Shown one piece after another: positions 1-8,740 of a DNA stretch of 24,154 nt. A model generated the notes under the pieces. It made no database searches, was not told the origin of the DNA, and saw nothing but the letters and a program-made list of their open reading frames with translations. The DNA is taken from positions 34,578-58,731 of the forward strand of contig BRYA01000214.1 in assembly GCA_030267965.1 (NCBI GenBank), read 5' to 3'. Made by a program: the position numbers and the translations under genes. How positions within the stretch are numbered: position 1 is the stretch's first letter; each line of letters opens with the position of its first letter. The DNA comes from Triparma columacea. Taxonomy: Eukaryota; Sar; Bolidophyceae; Parmales; Triparmaceae.

Positions 1-2
1 CC

Positions 3-2660
3 CCCCCCCCTTCACCCCCCCCCCCCCAGCTTCTCTCCCGCCTCTCCACCACCTCCTCTTCCTCCTCCCGTTCCCAGGCCTTATCCTGGCGTACAACCGT
101 CTCCCCCTCTACCCCCCCCCTACCCTCCTCCCTCCTCCCCCCCCGAGCCCCCGTCCAAGGCCTAGACCTCGATGTATCACCTCAACCCTCAGACAGCGAC
201 AGCAGCGACGACGAGGCTCTCGAGGACCTATCCATACCGTCAACATCCCTACCCCCCCAACCCCAAACCTCCTCCACCTCAGCCTCAGGGCGGGGGGGGA
301 GGGGGGGCAGGTCCAAGGCTGCGGTCGCGGCGGAGAACTATGCGAGGTACCTAGCGACCCAGCCTCTCCCACACCAGAGGCAGCAGAGGCCTATGCAGTC
401 GAAGCCCGAAGCCTCTCAGGTGGGGTCAGGTAGGGCCAAGCGTCCCCAGGCCTCCGAGGTCTCCAAGAGGTACAGGGACGCGGCCGAGGTTTTCCCGAGC
501 CTCCTCGTGCTCCACGGTCACCTCCGGAAGCAGCTGACCCGGTCCTCGTGCCTGGGCTTGAGGCCCTTCGAGAGGAACCCTGACCTGAGGGTCGTCAAGA
601 GCAAGAGCGTGGGGTCGTGGTTCGGGACGTCCAGTAGGAGCCTAGCTCTATCCACCTCCTCCACGTCCACCCGCGCCCTCTCCACCCGCTTGCCCCCCTC
701 CCGTGTAACCGCCTCTCCCCCTCTCTCCTCTACCGCTCCCCGTCCTCTGATAACCCGCCTTCCCGACGGTCGTCTCCGCAAGCCCTCCCGTCCCCCCCCC
801 GCCCCTCCATCCTTACCTCCTCCCCAAGCCCCGAACGGTACCCCACGTAGACCCCAAGCCCCTTCCCCTCACGCCGTCGCGATAACGCTGTCGTTCATGT
901 ACAACAAGACCATAAAACTAAGGCCGAACGAACCGCTACCGCAGCCGGACGCTAACTCGAACAAGTCGAGGAGGCAGTCGGCGCTTGAGGCAGGGGCTTC
1001 AAGACCTGATGGGGGGAGACCGTTTTCACGACCGAAGCTTAAAATGAAGAGCCTGGGGTCGGGTAGCTCGAAGAATAAGAAGAAGTCGAAGAATAAGAAT
1101 ACGGCCCCAAAACTGGGCGCGACATTAAAGGCAACACCGCAAATGCTAGGGAGACTACCATCGTCCATACCAGACCCTCCAAATTCAGACGATGAAGAAG
1201 AAGAAGACGATATGTTTAACGACCTCGAACATGGACCACAAACTCCCACCCTCCCCCAACCCCACACCGTTCCTACCAGTGTTACCTCACCTATAAACAG
1301 GTCCTCCACCTCCTCCTCCTCCTCCTCCTCTTACTCCCGTTCCTTCTCCGGTGACTGTGAGAGGCCCGCGTCAGTTGTGAAGGCCGGGCTCGCACCACCA
1401 GTGCCTCCTCCGCCGCCTTTTTCTGCTATACCTAAATACAACGAATCGGGAAGAACATCGGGGGAAGGTAACGTTGAGGTTGAGGTTGGGGGGGTAGGAG
1501 AGAACGAAGGTTACTTACAGGTAGAGGGGACGGATACGGTGGCTGAGGGGGGGGGGGGAAGGAGGAGAGGTGTTAGCGCAGTTGAAGCTGGGCTTGCACC
1601 GTTAGCACCACCACCACCACCTCCACCTTCGGAGAGTGAAGCTGGACTTGCACCGACACTGGAGGAGACGGAAGAGGGAGGGATGATTGAGAGGGAAGAT
1701 GGGAACGAGATTGAAGGAGAGGAAACGGAGTCCGACTACGAGGAGGACGAGGACGAGGGCGGGGAGAGGGAGACAATAGAAATCGTACCCCAGAGAGTGC
1801 GAGCCGAGACAATGAGCAGGGCCATGAAGGCAGCACTGCGGAGGGAAATGAGGACGGGCTCCATGTCCAGGGCCCCGGATTCCCAGAAGAACACGGTCGC
1901 CGAGCTCCTGCATCAGAAGGACCACTCGAGGTTTTCAATATTAAGGTACAGCACGGACACGATCGGGACAGACCTGGACGACGACGAGGAAGGTTTCTAC
2001 GATGATGAGTTCTCCTCAGACAGGGAGGGCTCAGACTCGTTCGTCTCGTCCCCGTCTGCCGCCGATTCGTCCACGTTCATTAACCAGTTCATGTACCAGG
2101 TCGCCGAGGTCGAGGCCCCCACCGATCCTGACGTGGTCTACGGGGACGAGTCGGTGAGCCCGGCGAGCGCGGGGAGGAGGGGGAGCAGAGCAAGGACCAT
2201 ATCCGTAGTGACGTCGGCACCTAGGGCACTGTCTGTTATCCAGAGGGAGGAGGATAACATAATGAAGGAGAAGGCGAGCGAGAAGAGGAGGAAGGACAGC
2301 GCCAAGAAGCTGGACGAGTTCCTTAGCGGGGCAAAGGGGGAAAGCTCGGGCGCCGCGGGGGGGGGCAGGCACTCCACGGCGACAAGCTCGACCTCGTCCT
2401 CTTCCAGCAGACCCTCGATCTCCAAGCTCGCCCGTTCCCTCGTTGCGCCCCCCGCCCCCGTTACGTCCGCGGGGCGGGGGGGGCAGGGGGGGGATAATGG
2501 AGGGAGCAAAATGAGGGAGAGGGACCTGAGCGACAACCAGTTCTACCACGTGTACGCCATGACTCGGCAGGAGTTCGGGAGGCTAAGCATACTCAAGAGG
2601 GCGTGGCTGAGACAGGAGAACAAACACAGGAGACCGTGCAAGGGGGATATTGAAATATGA
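3..2660 (+). CDS. Hypothetical disordered proline- and acid-rich protein (5' end outside window)
   Basis: I do not recognise this protein. The frame ending in the TGA at 2658-2660 stays open to the left edge, so the gene is cut at its 5' end. A C-run followed by CAG at 28-29 could be a splice acceptor, with the exon starting at 30. The first ATG inside is at 393, but the stretch before it (about 171-392) reads as plausible protein with an acidic Ser/Asp patch, so 393 is unlikely to be the true start. The product is mostly low complexity: poly-Ser near 1302-1340, a Lys/Asn-rich basic patch near 1068-1110, acidic clusters near 1180-1215, 1725-1770 and 1975-2030, and three AGLAP motifs (about 1380-1665), two of them followed by runs of five to seven prolines. 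Such runs can bind profilin, SH3 or WW domains; that is only an inference here. The last 40 residues look more ordered, with a basic tail. It is followed in tandem by the GH10 gene. Confidence 0.7.
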   Translation, partial: PPPSPPPPQLLSRLSTTSSSSSRSQALSWRTTVSPSTPPLPSSLLPPRAPVQGLDLDVSPQPSDSDSSDDEALEDLSIPSTSLPPQPQTSSTSASGRGGRGGRSKAAVAAENYARYLATQPLPHQRQQRPMQSKPEASQVGSGRAKRPQASEVSKRYRDAAEVFPSLLVLHGHLRKQLTRSSCLGLRPFERNPDLRVVKSKSVGSWFGTSSRSLALSTSSTSTRALSTRLPPSRVTASPPLSSTAPRPLITRLPDGRLRKPSRPPPAPPSLPPPQAPNGTPRRPQAPSPHAVAITLSFMYNKTIKLRPNEPLPQPDANSNKSRRQSALEAGASRPDGGRPFSRPKLKMKSLGSGSSKNKKKSKNKNTAPKLGATLKATPQMLGRLPSSIPDPPNSDDEEEEDDMFNDLEHGPQTPTLPQPHTVPTSVTSPINRSSTSSSSSSSYSRSFSGDCERPASVVKAGLAPPVPPPPPFSAIPKYNESGRTSGEGNVEVEVGGVGENEGYLQVEGTDTVAEGGGGRRRGVSAVEAGLAPLAPPPPPPPSESEAGLAPTLEETEEGGMIEREDGNEIEGEETESDYEEDEDEGGERETIEIVPQRVRAETMSRAMKAALRREMRTGSMSRAPDSQKNTVAELLHQKDHSRFSILRYSTDTIGTDLDDDEEGFYDDEFSSDREGSDSFVSSPSAADSSTFINQFMYQVAEVEAPTDPDVVYGDESVSPASAGRRGSRARTISVVTSAPRALSVIQREEDNIMKEKASEKRRKDSAKKLDEFLSGAKGESSGAAGGGRHSTATSSTSSSSSRPSISKLARSLVAPPAPVTSAGRGGQGGDNGGSKMRERDLSDNQFYHVYAMTRQEFGRLSILKRAWLRQENKHRRPCKGDIEI

Positions 2661-2766
2661 TTCGTTATCCTACGATATACCCACTTCAATTAATGCACTT
2701 CCTTCCTTTGAATTTTTAACAGCAGAAGAAGGTTCTCAGTCCTCTCCAGATCCTCAGTTTACTTCA

Positions 2767-5429
2767 ATGAGATTAGCCACATTGACCATTATAACGGCGC
2801 CTTTTGCCCTGGCCGCTGCCGACGAAACATGCCTGGGGTCATCGGGAGTGAACTGTTTGAAGGCCGAGAACGTCGGAACAGCCTGCTGTGAGTTATTCGC
2901 TAGAAAGATTTCCCGCAGGTATTTCCCCTATTTTCACCTCTAACCCTCACCCAACCCCTCCCATTTCACCACGTCTCCCCTCAAACCTAAGGTGACATTA
3001 CGGGGGTGGCTGCGTCTTGTTTCAAAAAGACAGACACGTACGGGCAGTGCAGGACCTCCTGTCCTGTTGGTCGTGACCCTGTGTGGAACTGTGAAGGTAT
3101 CCCGACCCCGGCCCCTACCCCCTCTCCGACCACTCAGTGCACAACAGGCAACGCGGACTGCGTGGATGGAGACTTGGATGCGGGAGGGAGCATGATCAGG
3201 TGCTGCGACCCTACCCAAAGCTGCCAGAGGAAGAATAAGAACTACGGCCAGTGCAAGGCCGTTTGCCCGTCAAACGAGGACTGGGAGTGCTTCACGGCAT
3301 CCCCAACTCCCGCCCCAAGCACGAGTGCTCCCACGACCACTTGCGTTAGTGGGGGCGAGGACTGTGTAGAGGGCGACTTAGACGCAGATGGGAGCATGAC
3401 GAGGTGCTGCGACCCCTCTCAGACTTGCTTCCGGAAGAACAAGAGCTACGGCCAGTGCAAGGCCATTTGCCCATCAAACGAGGACTGGGACTGCTTCACC
3501 AGGTCCCCCACGCCCGCACCGACACCCTCTCCGACACCAGCCCCGACGGTTTCGCCCACAATGAATCCGACAGCGGCAAACGTTCTCACTCTGAAGGACG
3601 CCGGCGCTCTCCACAACCTCCCGATTGGCTGCGTTATCAACTACGCCTTCCTTGACGATCCCACCAAGGTAGGACAGACGACGGACGCGCTTGAATCATA
3701 CAAGGCGCTAGCTGGCAGGGAGTACAATTGGCTCACCGAGGAGAACGGCTGCAAGTGGAGGTACTCCGAGCAGTGGGACAGGCTGAGGTGCGTCGAAATG
3801 CTCGAATTCGCAGAGGCGAACGGCATGCAATTCCGCGGGCACGCTCTCGTTTGGGGAAAGGCGGCCTCAAACCCTGACTTCTTTGACGAAGAGTGCGTTT
3901 TCGACTCTGAAGGCAACATGCCGGGGAGGTGCAAGGAGGAAGTTGGCGTTTACACCCCCGAGGAAAAGTACGAAATCATGGACGCCCACGTCAAGGAGGA
4001 GAGCGAGTTCTACGCCGGAAGGATGGCAGCCTGGGACGTCGTCAACGAAGCCGTGTGCGACTGCTGGTTCAGCTACAGCGGCTGCGAGGCATTCGTTGCA
4101 GACCACCCCGACCGCTGCGGGAAGTCAGAAAGGTACAGCGGGGAATTCGATGTTTACCTCAAGAAAAACATTTACTGGCCTGACATGCCCGACTACATTA
4201 GCCGAGCCTTCGAGCAGACGAAGCTATACGACCCCACAGCCAGTCTGGGTTACAACGAGTACAAGATGGAGGCCATGACGGGTTGGCAGAAAGAGAAGAG
4301 CGACATGACCTACCAGCTCATCAAGAGTCTGAAGGAGGAGGGCGTCCCGATCGACTACATCGGAAGCCAGACGCACATCGACCTCGGCTACATTAGTTAC
4401 GAAAGCGGAGGAGGTGTTACCGACTCTGCCTCCTTCAAGAGCGACATTAGCTACCTGGAGAGTGTGAAGCTCAACGTTGATAGATATGCAAAGATTGGCG
4501 TCGAATGGCACTTCACCGAACTGACGATCGCGATGAATGACCCGAGCAACGGAGAGAGCGGCGCGGATAGTGCAGTCTGGTCCGATGCCAAGGAAGAACA
4601 GCAATCGGAACTCTACAGTGGGCTTATGGACATTTGCCTCGATCAGAGTAGGTGCACCTGCTTCCAGACCTGGGGCTTCGTCGACGGCTGGACTAAGGCA
4701 TACGCAGGGCTCAAACCTTACCCTTTCGACACCGAGTACGGGTACAAGGACAGTTTTGATGACCTCATGACATCCATGAAGAGGAGGAAACCAACAAGGA
4801 GATGGGAAGCAGAGGGCTGGTGTGCCATGGGGGACACCGAATGCAGCATCGACGACGATTGCTGCATGAGTGACGAGAAGTGTTTCACGAAGGCGTCGCC
4901 CTACGAAAGGTATTGCTCGTCGGAATGCAACGACCCAGAATGGGATTGTTACGTGGAGGAAGAGGAGGAAGACGAAGGAGATTGTGTTAACCCCTTCGGG
5001 GCCTGCAAGGAGGGAGACACCTGTTGTGGGGGCGACGAAGGCTTCGAATGCTACACGAAGTCCGAGTTCTACAGCCAATGCCGCAAGTCCTGCCCGGAGC
5101 CTGTGGGCGACGAGACCGGCTGGTTGTGCTGGTTGAACTCGCAACCAGAGACCACCTTCGTAGGGTCCACAGGCAACCTCATTGCAGTGGGGCTTGGCTT
5201 GTCCGTGGTCCTTGCTGGGCTCTCCATGATATGCAGGAACGTTTACAGGGACTGCAGGACTCAACCGGGAGAAGAGGCGCACAACGACCTTTTGGATGTT
5301 GGACATGTGCAAGACTTTGACATGAAAAAGTTCCAGAGTGAAGCTGCGGACGACTTATTCTTCAGGCATCACAATGCATTTGAGGATGAAGGAAAAGCGG
5401 GAGATGGTGCGGAAAACTCACGGCTATAA
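2767..5429 (+). CDS. Membrane-anchored GH10 endo-1,4-beta-xylanase-like enzyme with five 8-Cys modules
   Basis: Exons are 2767-2887 and 2992-5429, giving 852 residues. The 104-bp intron (GTGAGT...TAAG) joins in phase 1 and restores a CC pair matching the other modules. I chose the ATG at 2767 because a signal peptide follows (MRLATLTIITAPFALAAA). Order: signal peptide; three eight-cysteine modules separated by PT-rich linkers; a GH10 barrel from about residue 238; two more eight-cysteine modules; a membrane span at about 769-789; a cytoplasmic tail of about 60 residues. GH10 landmarks are TEENGCKW, RGHALVW, WDVVNE with acid/base E393, GSQTHI, and FTEL with nucleophile E550. The family's usual WHSQ after RGHxLV is WGKA here, so one substrate-site histidine is missing. 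The modules resemble extended fungal CBM1 or knottin-like carbohydrate-binding folds (CC, then YxQC, then WxC). The expected role is binding and cutting beta-1,4-xylan-like polymers at the cell surface. Activity is inferred. Confidence 0.88.
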
Positions 5430-5602
5430 GTTCGGAATAAGTTGGGGATATGAATGAAGCTGTGGACGACTTATTCTTCAGGCATCACAATATGCATTTG
5501 AGAATAAAGGTAAAGCGGGAGATGACGTGAAAGACCTAACCATATCAGAGGAAGAGGAAAACTCGCGGCTATAATAAGTTCGGAATAAGTTCGGGTTATG
5601 AA
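5339..5602 (+). repeat. Imperfect tandem duplication of the GH10 gene's 3' end
   Basis: Copy 1 (5339-5454) encodes the end of the cytoplasmic tail, the stop codon and the start of the 3' UTR. Copy 2 (5455-5602) follows directly. Both share the stretch reading GACGACTTATTCTTCAGGCA, the ENSRL-plus-stop end and TTCGGAATAAGTT. Copy 2 has a 2-bp insertion near 5491 that breaks the frame, and about 27 extra bases before the stop that would encode an acidic stretch. Copy 2 lies outside the CDS and looks like a decayed tail. Confidence 0.85.
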
Positions 5603-5617
5603 TGCATTACGTAATTA

Positions 5618-7054
5618 TTACTTGCTCTTGGCCAGCACCGCCTCTCTAATGACCCTAAATTGCTCATCTGATTGCGTGTATTCTTCGATCATGTCCCTAG
5701 CGTATTTGGGCATGCGCCTGGTTGCTGTCTTCTCGCCCCACTCATTTACTGTGTGCAGGTAATTTCTCAGTACGTGGTAGTCCAGCGAGTACCGGGCGAA
5801 TGCTATGCCCTTAGGACCTAAACCACCAAGCACAGTCGCCATGACCTCCCCCGCCAACCTCGGCATTCCCTTCTCGGGAATCTTCCCGCCCGTGATAGCC
5901 ACAACGGCACTGTCCTTCGCCACGGTTGCGCTTGCTAGCTTTTCATGCTTTCCCGACCCTCCAGCAGAAGGGTTTTTTATGTCCAACCGCCCCCGGGCGA
6001 TGGCGTTGTCGACCAGGGACGCACCTTTGGCGTTACGGATTGTTAGAGTTTGGTCTGCAAGGTCCATTCGACCGCCTTTTGGGAGTGGGGCACCCATGTA
6101 GCCGACGACGACGTCCGCAAGGGAATTTATGTAATCAAAGCATGCGAGGCACGATGTCGCAATGGAAGGCGCAGCAACCGTGCCTGGGAGGCAGAAGTAA
6201 GGTGTCTTAGTATAATCAGAATCCATCTTAACATGGACACTGAAATCCTGCATGAACTCATACCCCTTCACCGTATTCACATCCTCGACCCCAACCCCGG
6301 CATCTAGGAAGTTTTTGGCGGCCTCAGGTGTGGGGGAATTGTCAGCGCAGTTCGTGCCAAGGACCAGTAGCTCGTCAAGTCCGAGTTCCTCTTCTACGGA
6401 GCGCAGCGCCTGAACGGCACAGCCGACGCCGCAGAACAGGAGTCTCCTGATGGAAGGATCGGACCTAACCTCATCAAGCACCCGAAGGCTGGGAGATAGG
6501 GAGGGCTTGACCCCCCGCCCTTTCATGACGTCCTCGACAGTTCTGGCAATGATGGGGAAAGGGTCAGCAAAACCTTCCTCCCCCCCATCGGCCACGCAGA
6601 CGACGGCGTCGACCAACCCTCCCTCAAGGGCCGCAGCAGCGATACCCGTGACCACCCCTGTCCACTGAGCCCCCTTCTCCCTCCCCCTCGCCAGCGCAAT
6701 GGGCCTCTCCAGGACACCGAACCTCCCCTCTTCCTGGTTGGAAGGGTCTACATTATTCTTCGACCAGACGAGCTCCTCCCGTCTTCTCCTTCCATGCACT
6801 TCACTCTCAAGCACGTCGATCCTACCCATTCCATCACCCAAGAAGGCGCAGGCCTCAGTAACTTTGGATACAAAGGTCGTCTCGCATAGCCCACATTTAC
6901 TGCAATGGTCTTTCGCAGGAAAACGCGAGGGCCAGCCAGAAGGATCGATAGGTGTTGATGCTGATGTTGATGCTGAGAGGGCAACTGCGATCGGAGGTAA
7001 CAGTAGGGCGAGAAATCTGAAAATTGAAGCGGGCTTCACACGGGTGAGAGTCAT
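5618..7054 (-). CDS. HCAR / F-type divinyl reductase family iron-sulfur flavoprotein (FrhB family), probably plastid
   Basis: Single exon, 478 residues from the ATG at 7054. That start is preferred over the in-frame ATG at 7141 because it begins with a hydrophobic leader (about residues 10-26) followed by a Ser/Ala/Thr-rich stretch, as in signal-plus-transit presequences of complex plastids. The mature part matches the family of plant 7-hydroxymethyl chlorophyll a reductase and cyanobacterial F-DVR (Slr1923 type). Landmarks are AKDHCSKCGLC (C51, C54, C57), ACAFLGDGM, GAQWTG, CGVGC, GTNCADN, the SCLACFDY cysteine pair, and GPKGIAFARYSLDYH near the C-terminus. In the family these cysteines carry [4Fe-4S] clusters beside FAD, and ferredoxin supplies electrons. 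All expected cysteines appear present. Reduction of the 8-vinyl group of chlorophyll precursors is the likelier role if the host lacks chlorophyll b, but sequence alone does not separate the two activities. It is divergent from NAD kinase and convergent with GH10. Confidence 0.88.
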   Translation of the reverse strand: MTLTRVKPASIFRFLALLLPPIAVALSASTSASTPIDPSGWPSRFPAKDHCSKCGLCETTFVSKVTEACAFLGDGMGRIDVLESEVHGRRRREELVWSKNNVDPSNQEEGRFGVLERPIALARGREKGAQWTGVVTGIAAAALEGGLVDAVVCVADGGEEGFADPFPIIARTVEDVMKGRGVKPSLSPSLRVLDEVRSDPSIRRLLFCGVGCAVQALRSVEEELGLDELLVLGTNCADNSPTPEAAKNFLDAGVGVEDVNTVKGYEFMQDFSVHVKMDSDYTKTPYFCLPGTVAAPSIATSCLACFDYINSLADVVVGYMGAPLPKGGRMDLADQTLTIRNAKGASLVDNAIARGRLDIKNPSAGGSGKHEKLASATVAKDSAVVAITGGKIPEKGMPRLAGEVMATVLGGLGPKGIAFARYSLDYHVLRNYLHTVNEWGEKTATRRMPKYARDMIEEYTQSDEQFRVIREAVLAKSK

Positions 7055-7147
7055 TCTACAACTGGACGGGATTTGACGTGAATTTGTGTCGTAAAAACTA
7101 CAGTTTCCTCTAATTTTTTCAGTATCTAATTTTTTAGGCAAGCTTTA
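7055..7147. promoter_or_regulatory. Compact bidirectional promoter between two plastid-type genes
   Basis: Only 93 bp separate the chosen start of the FrhB-type reductase (-) from the NAD kinase ATG (+), so both 5' UTRs and promoters must lie here or overlap coding sequence. The spacer is AT-rich compared with its flanks and holds two copies of CTAATTTTTT (about 7109-7118 and 7125-7134), a small direct repeat that may be a shared element. No TATA box can be assigned with confidence. Confidence 0.5.
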
Positions 7148-8698
7148 ATGCTCCTCCTTGTGCTTCTCCTCCTTGTGCGACAAGGAGAGGCCTTCAGTTT
7201 GATACGATATGGCACAAAAACTCGACTAATTTCTCCTGAGAAGAAGATTACTTCAAAATCCAGCGCCCTCTTCGCTGGCGACGATGGGTTTTCCACATAT
7301 TTGTCCTCAGGATTTAATGGAAACGACGACAGAGACGAGGACAGCACATTTAATCTATCATACTGCCCTCCATCCGAAGAGGAGAACTGTGAAATAGCGT
7401 ATAGAGAAAGAGTGCAAGGGAACAAGATTGTATTAACATCCCCAGCTACAGGCCAGGTCATGCTGACGCACACTCGGAAAGATTACGGCGGCCAGCGACC
7501 AAAGGTCCTAATTTTGCTCCGCCAAGGCGACAGTTCGTTGATAAGTTTCCTCCTCTCTATTCTCCCTTCCCTTGCCGGTAAGGTCAAGGTTTATGTGGAG
7601 CGGGAAGTGATGGCGACCCTCACCCACGACCATGATGTCCTCGCTCTTTATGGCGACGATTGCATTTCCCCCTACGTCTCCTGCGCCGCATCCGACTTCG
7701 GATCCCTTTCATCCTCCACTATCCCCAGCTCATATGGTGATGTTCCTTATGATACGGTTCCCTCCCCCCTTACCCCGCCGGTTAACGACGAGGTCAGCCC
7801 GCAACCCGACCTCGTCTGCACGGTGGGGGGTGACGGCTTGCTGATGCACGCGAGCACACTGTTCCCAAAGGCTTGTCCGCCAATACTTTGCGTCGCTGGC
7901 GGAAGCTTGGGCTTTTTGACACCCTTCTGCAAGTCAGAGTGCGCCGAGGGCATCCTGTGGGGGGTGGGACTTGGACGCAGTCAGGTACTGGGTTCCGAGT
8001 CGCCGCCGTCGACACCCAGAAATTCACCAGTCAGCGAGCTGGGGTTTGATGAGATTGAGGATGTGGAACTCCCCCCTTCTCTGCCTGACCCCACCTTCGA
8101 GCCCTCCTCCGTTTTTGCCACTCCCGGCCTGAAGCTGAGCCTCAGAATACGGCTAGAATGCACCGTCCTTTCAAACTCCAACTCCGTCCGCTGCCGTTTC
8201 CCCGTCTTAAACGAGGTAGTAATAGACCGCGGTTCCTCCTCCTTCCTAACCTCCTTGGAGGCCTACGTTGACGGTTCCCACCTCGCCACCGTCGCTGCCG
8301 ACGGCGTAATTGTCGCAACCCCCACCGGTTCGACCGCGTACAGCATGGCGGCGGGCGGTTCTGTGGTACACCCAAGCGTCCCTTGCATGCTCTTCACGGC
8401 GGTTGCGCCGCACGTGATGGGGACGAGGCCGATGGTTTTCCCAGACCACTGCACGCTGCAGATAAGAGTACCGGAGGACTCGAGGGCCGACGCGGCGGTG
8501 AGCTTCGATGGAAAGTATAGGAGGTTATTGAGGAGGGGGGAGAGGGTGGTTATTCGGGTGGGGATGTACCCGGTCCCAACAATCAACAAGAGGGACCATA
8601 GTGTAGATTGGTTAGAAGGGCTTAGGAAGAGCTTCGGGTTTAATTATAGGGTGGGTCAGAGGAGTTTGTTCGATGATGGGGAGGAGGAGAGCTATTGA
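7148..8698 (+). CDS. NAD kinase (ATP-NAD kinase family), probably plastid-targeted
   Basis: Single exon, 516 residues, starting at the ATG at 7148. The product should phosphorylate NAD+ to NADP+ using ATP. The N-terminus is a strong signal peptide ending GEA, followed by Phe16 and a basic, Ser-rich stretch. A phenylalanine right after the cleavage site is the classic mark of plastid import in algae with red secondary plastids. The catalytic core follows: GGDG at 227-230, an AGGSLGFLTPF-type loop, the N-E pair at 355-356 (LNEVVIDRG), and D385 leading into TPTGSTAY at 391-398. An acidic Ser/Pro-rich insertion sits between the GFLTPF loop and the NE motif, so this domain is longer than in bacterial enzymes. 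The coding strand turns strongly purine-rich in its last 200 bp. The neighbour across the 93-bp spacer is also a plastid redox protein, so co-expression is plausible. The stop lies 42 bp from the convergent helicase stop. Confidence 0.93.
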   Translation: MLLLVLLLLVRQGEAFSLIRYGTKTRLISPEKKITSKSSALFAGDDGFSTYLSSGFNGNDDRDEDSTFNLSYCPPSEEENCEIAYRERVQGNKIVLTSPATGQVMLTHTRKDYGGQRPKVLILLRQGDSSLISFLLSILPSLAGKVKVYVEREVMATLTHDHDVLALYGDDCISPYVSCAASDFGSLSSSTIPSSYGDVPYDTVPSPLTPPVNDEVSPQPDLVCTVGGDGLLMHASTLFPKACPPILCVAGGSLGFLTPFCKSECAEGILWGVGLGRSQVLGSESPPSTPRNSPVSELGFDEIEDVELPPSLPDPTFEPSSVFATPGLKLSLRIRLECTVLSNSNSVRCRFPVLNEVVIDRGSSSFLTSLEAYVDGSHLATVAADGVIVATPTGSTAYSMAAGGSVVHPSVPCMLFTAVAPHVMGTRPMVFPDHCTLQIRVPEDSRADAAVSFDGKYRRLLRRGERVVIRVGMYPVPTINKRDHSVDWLEGLRKSFGFNYRVGQRSLFDDGEEESY

Positions 8699-8740
8699 AA
8701 CATTTTGTACTTGTTATAAAAAACACACAATGTCCTACTA

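Noticed and set aside
2031..2549. Antisense frames (172 and 132 codons) over the unknown protein
   Set aside because: Pro/Arg/Leu-rich shadow frames opposite a low-complexity coding region, with no independent support.
2650..2766. Earlier GH10 start at 2650
   Set aside because: It overlaps the previous gene's stop, would bury the signal peptide 39 residues inside, and gives a hydrophilic leader. The ATG at 2767 starts directly at the signal peptide.
4224..5312. 362-codon open frame antisense to GH10
   Set aside because: It is a frame shadow created by GC-rich codon use. The overlapping sense frame has clear catalytic motifs, and the antisense product has no recognisable domain.
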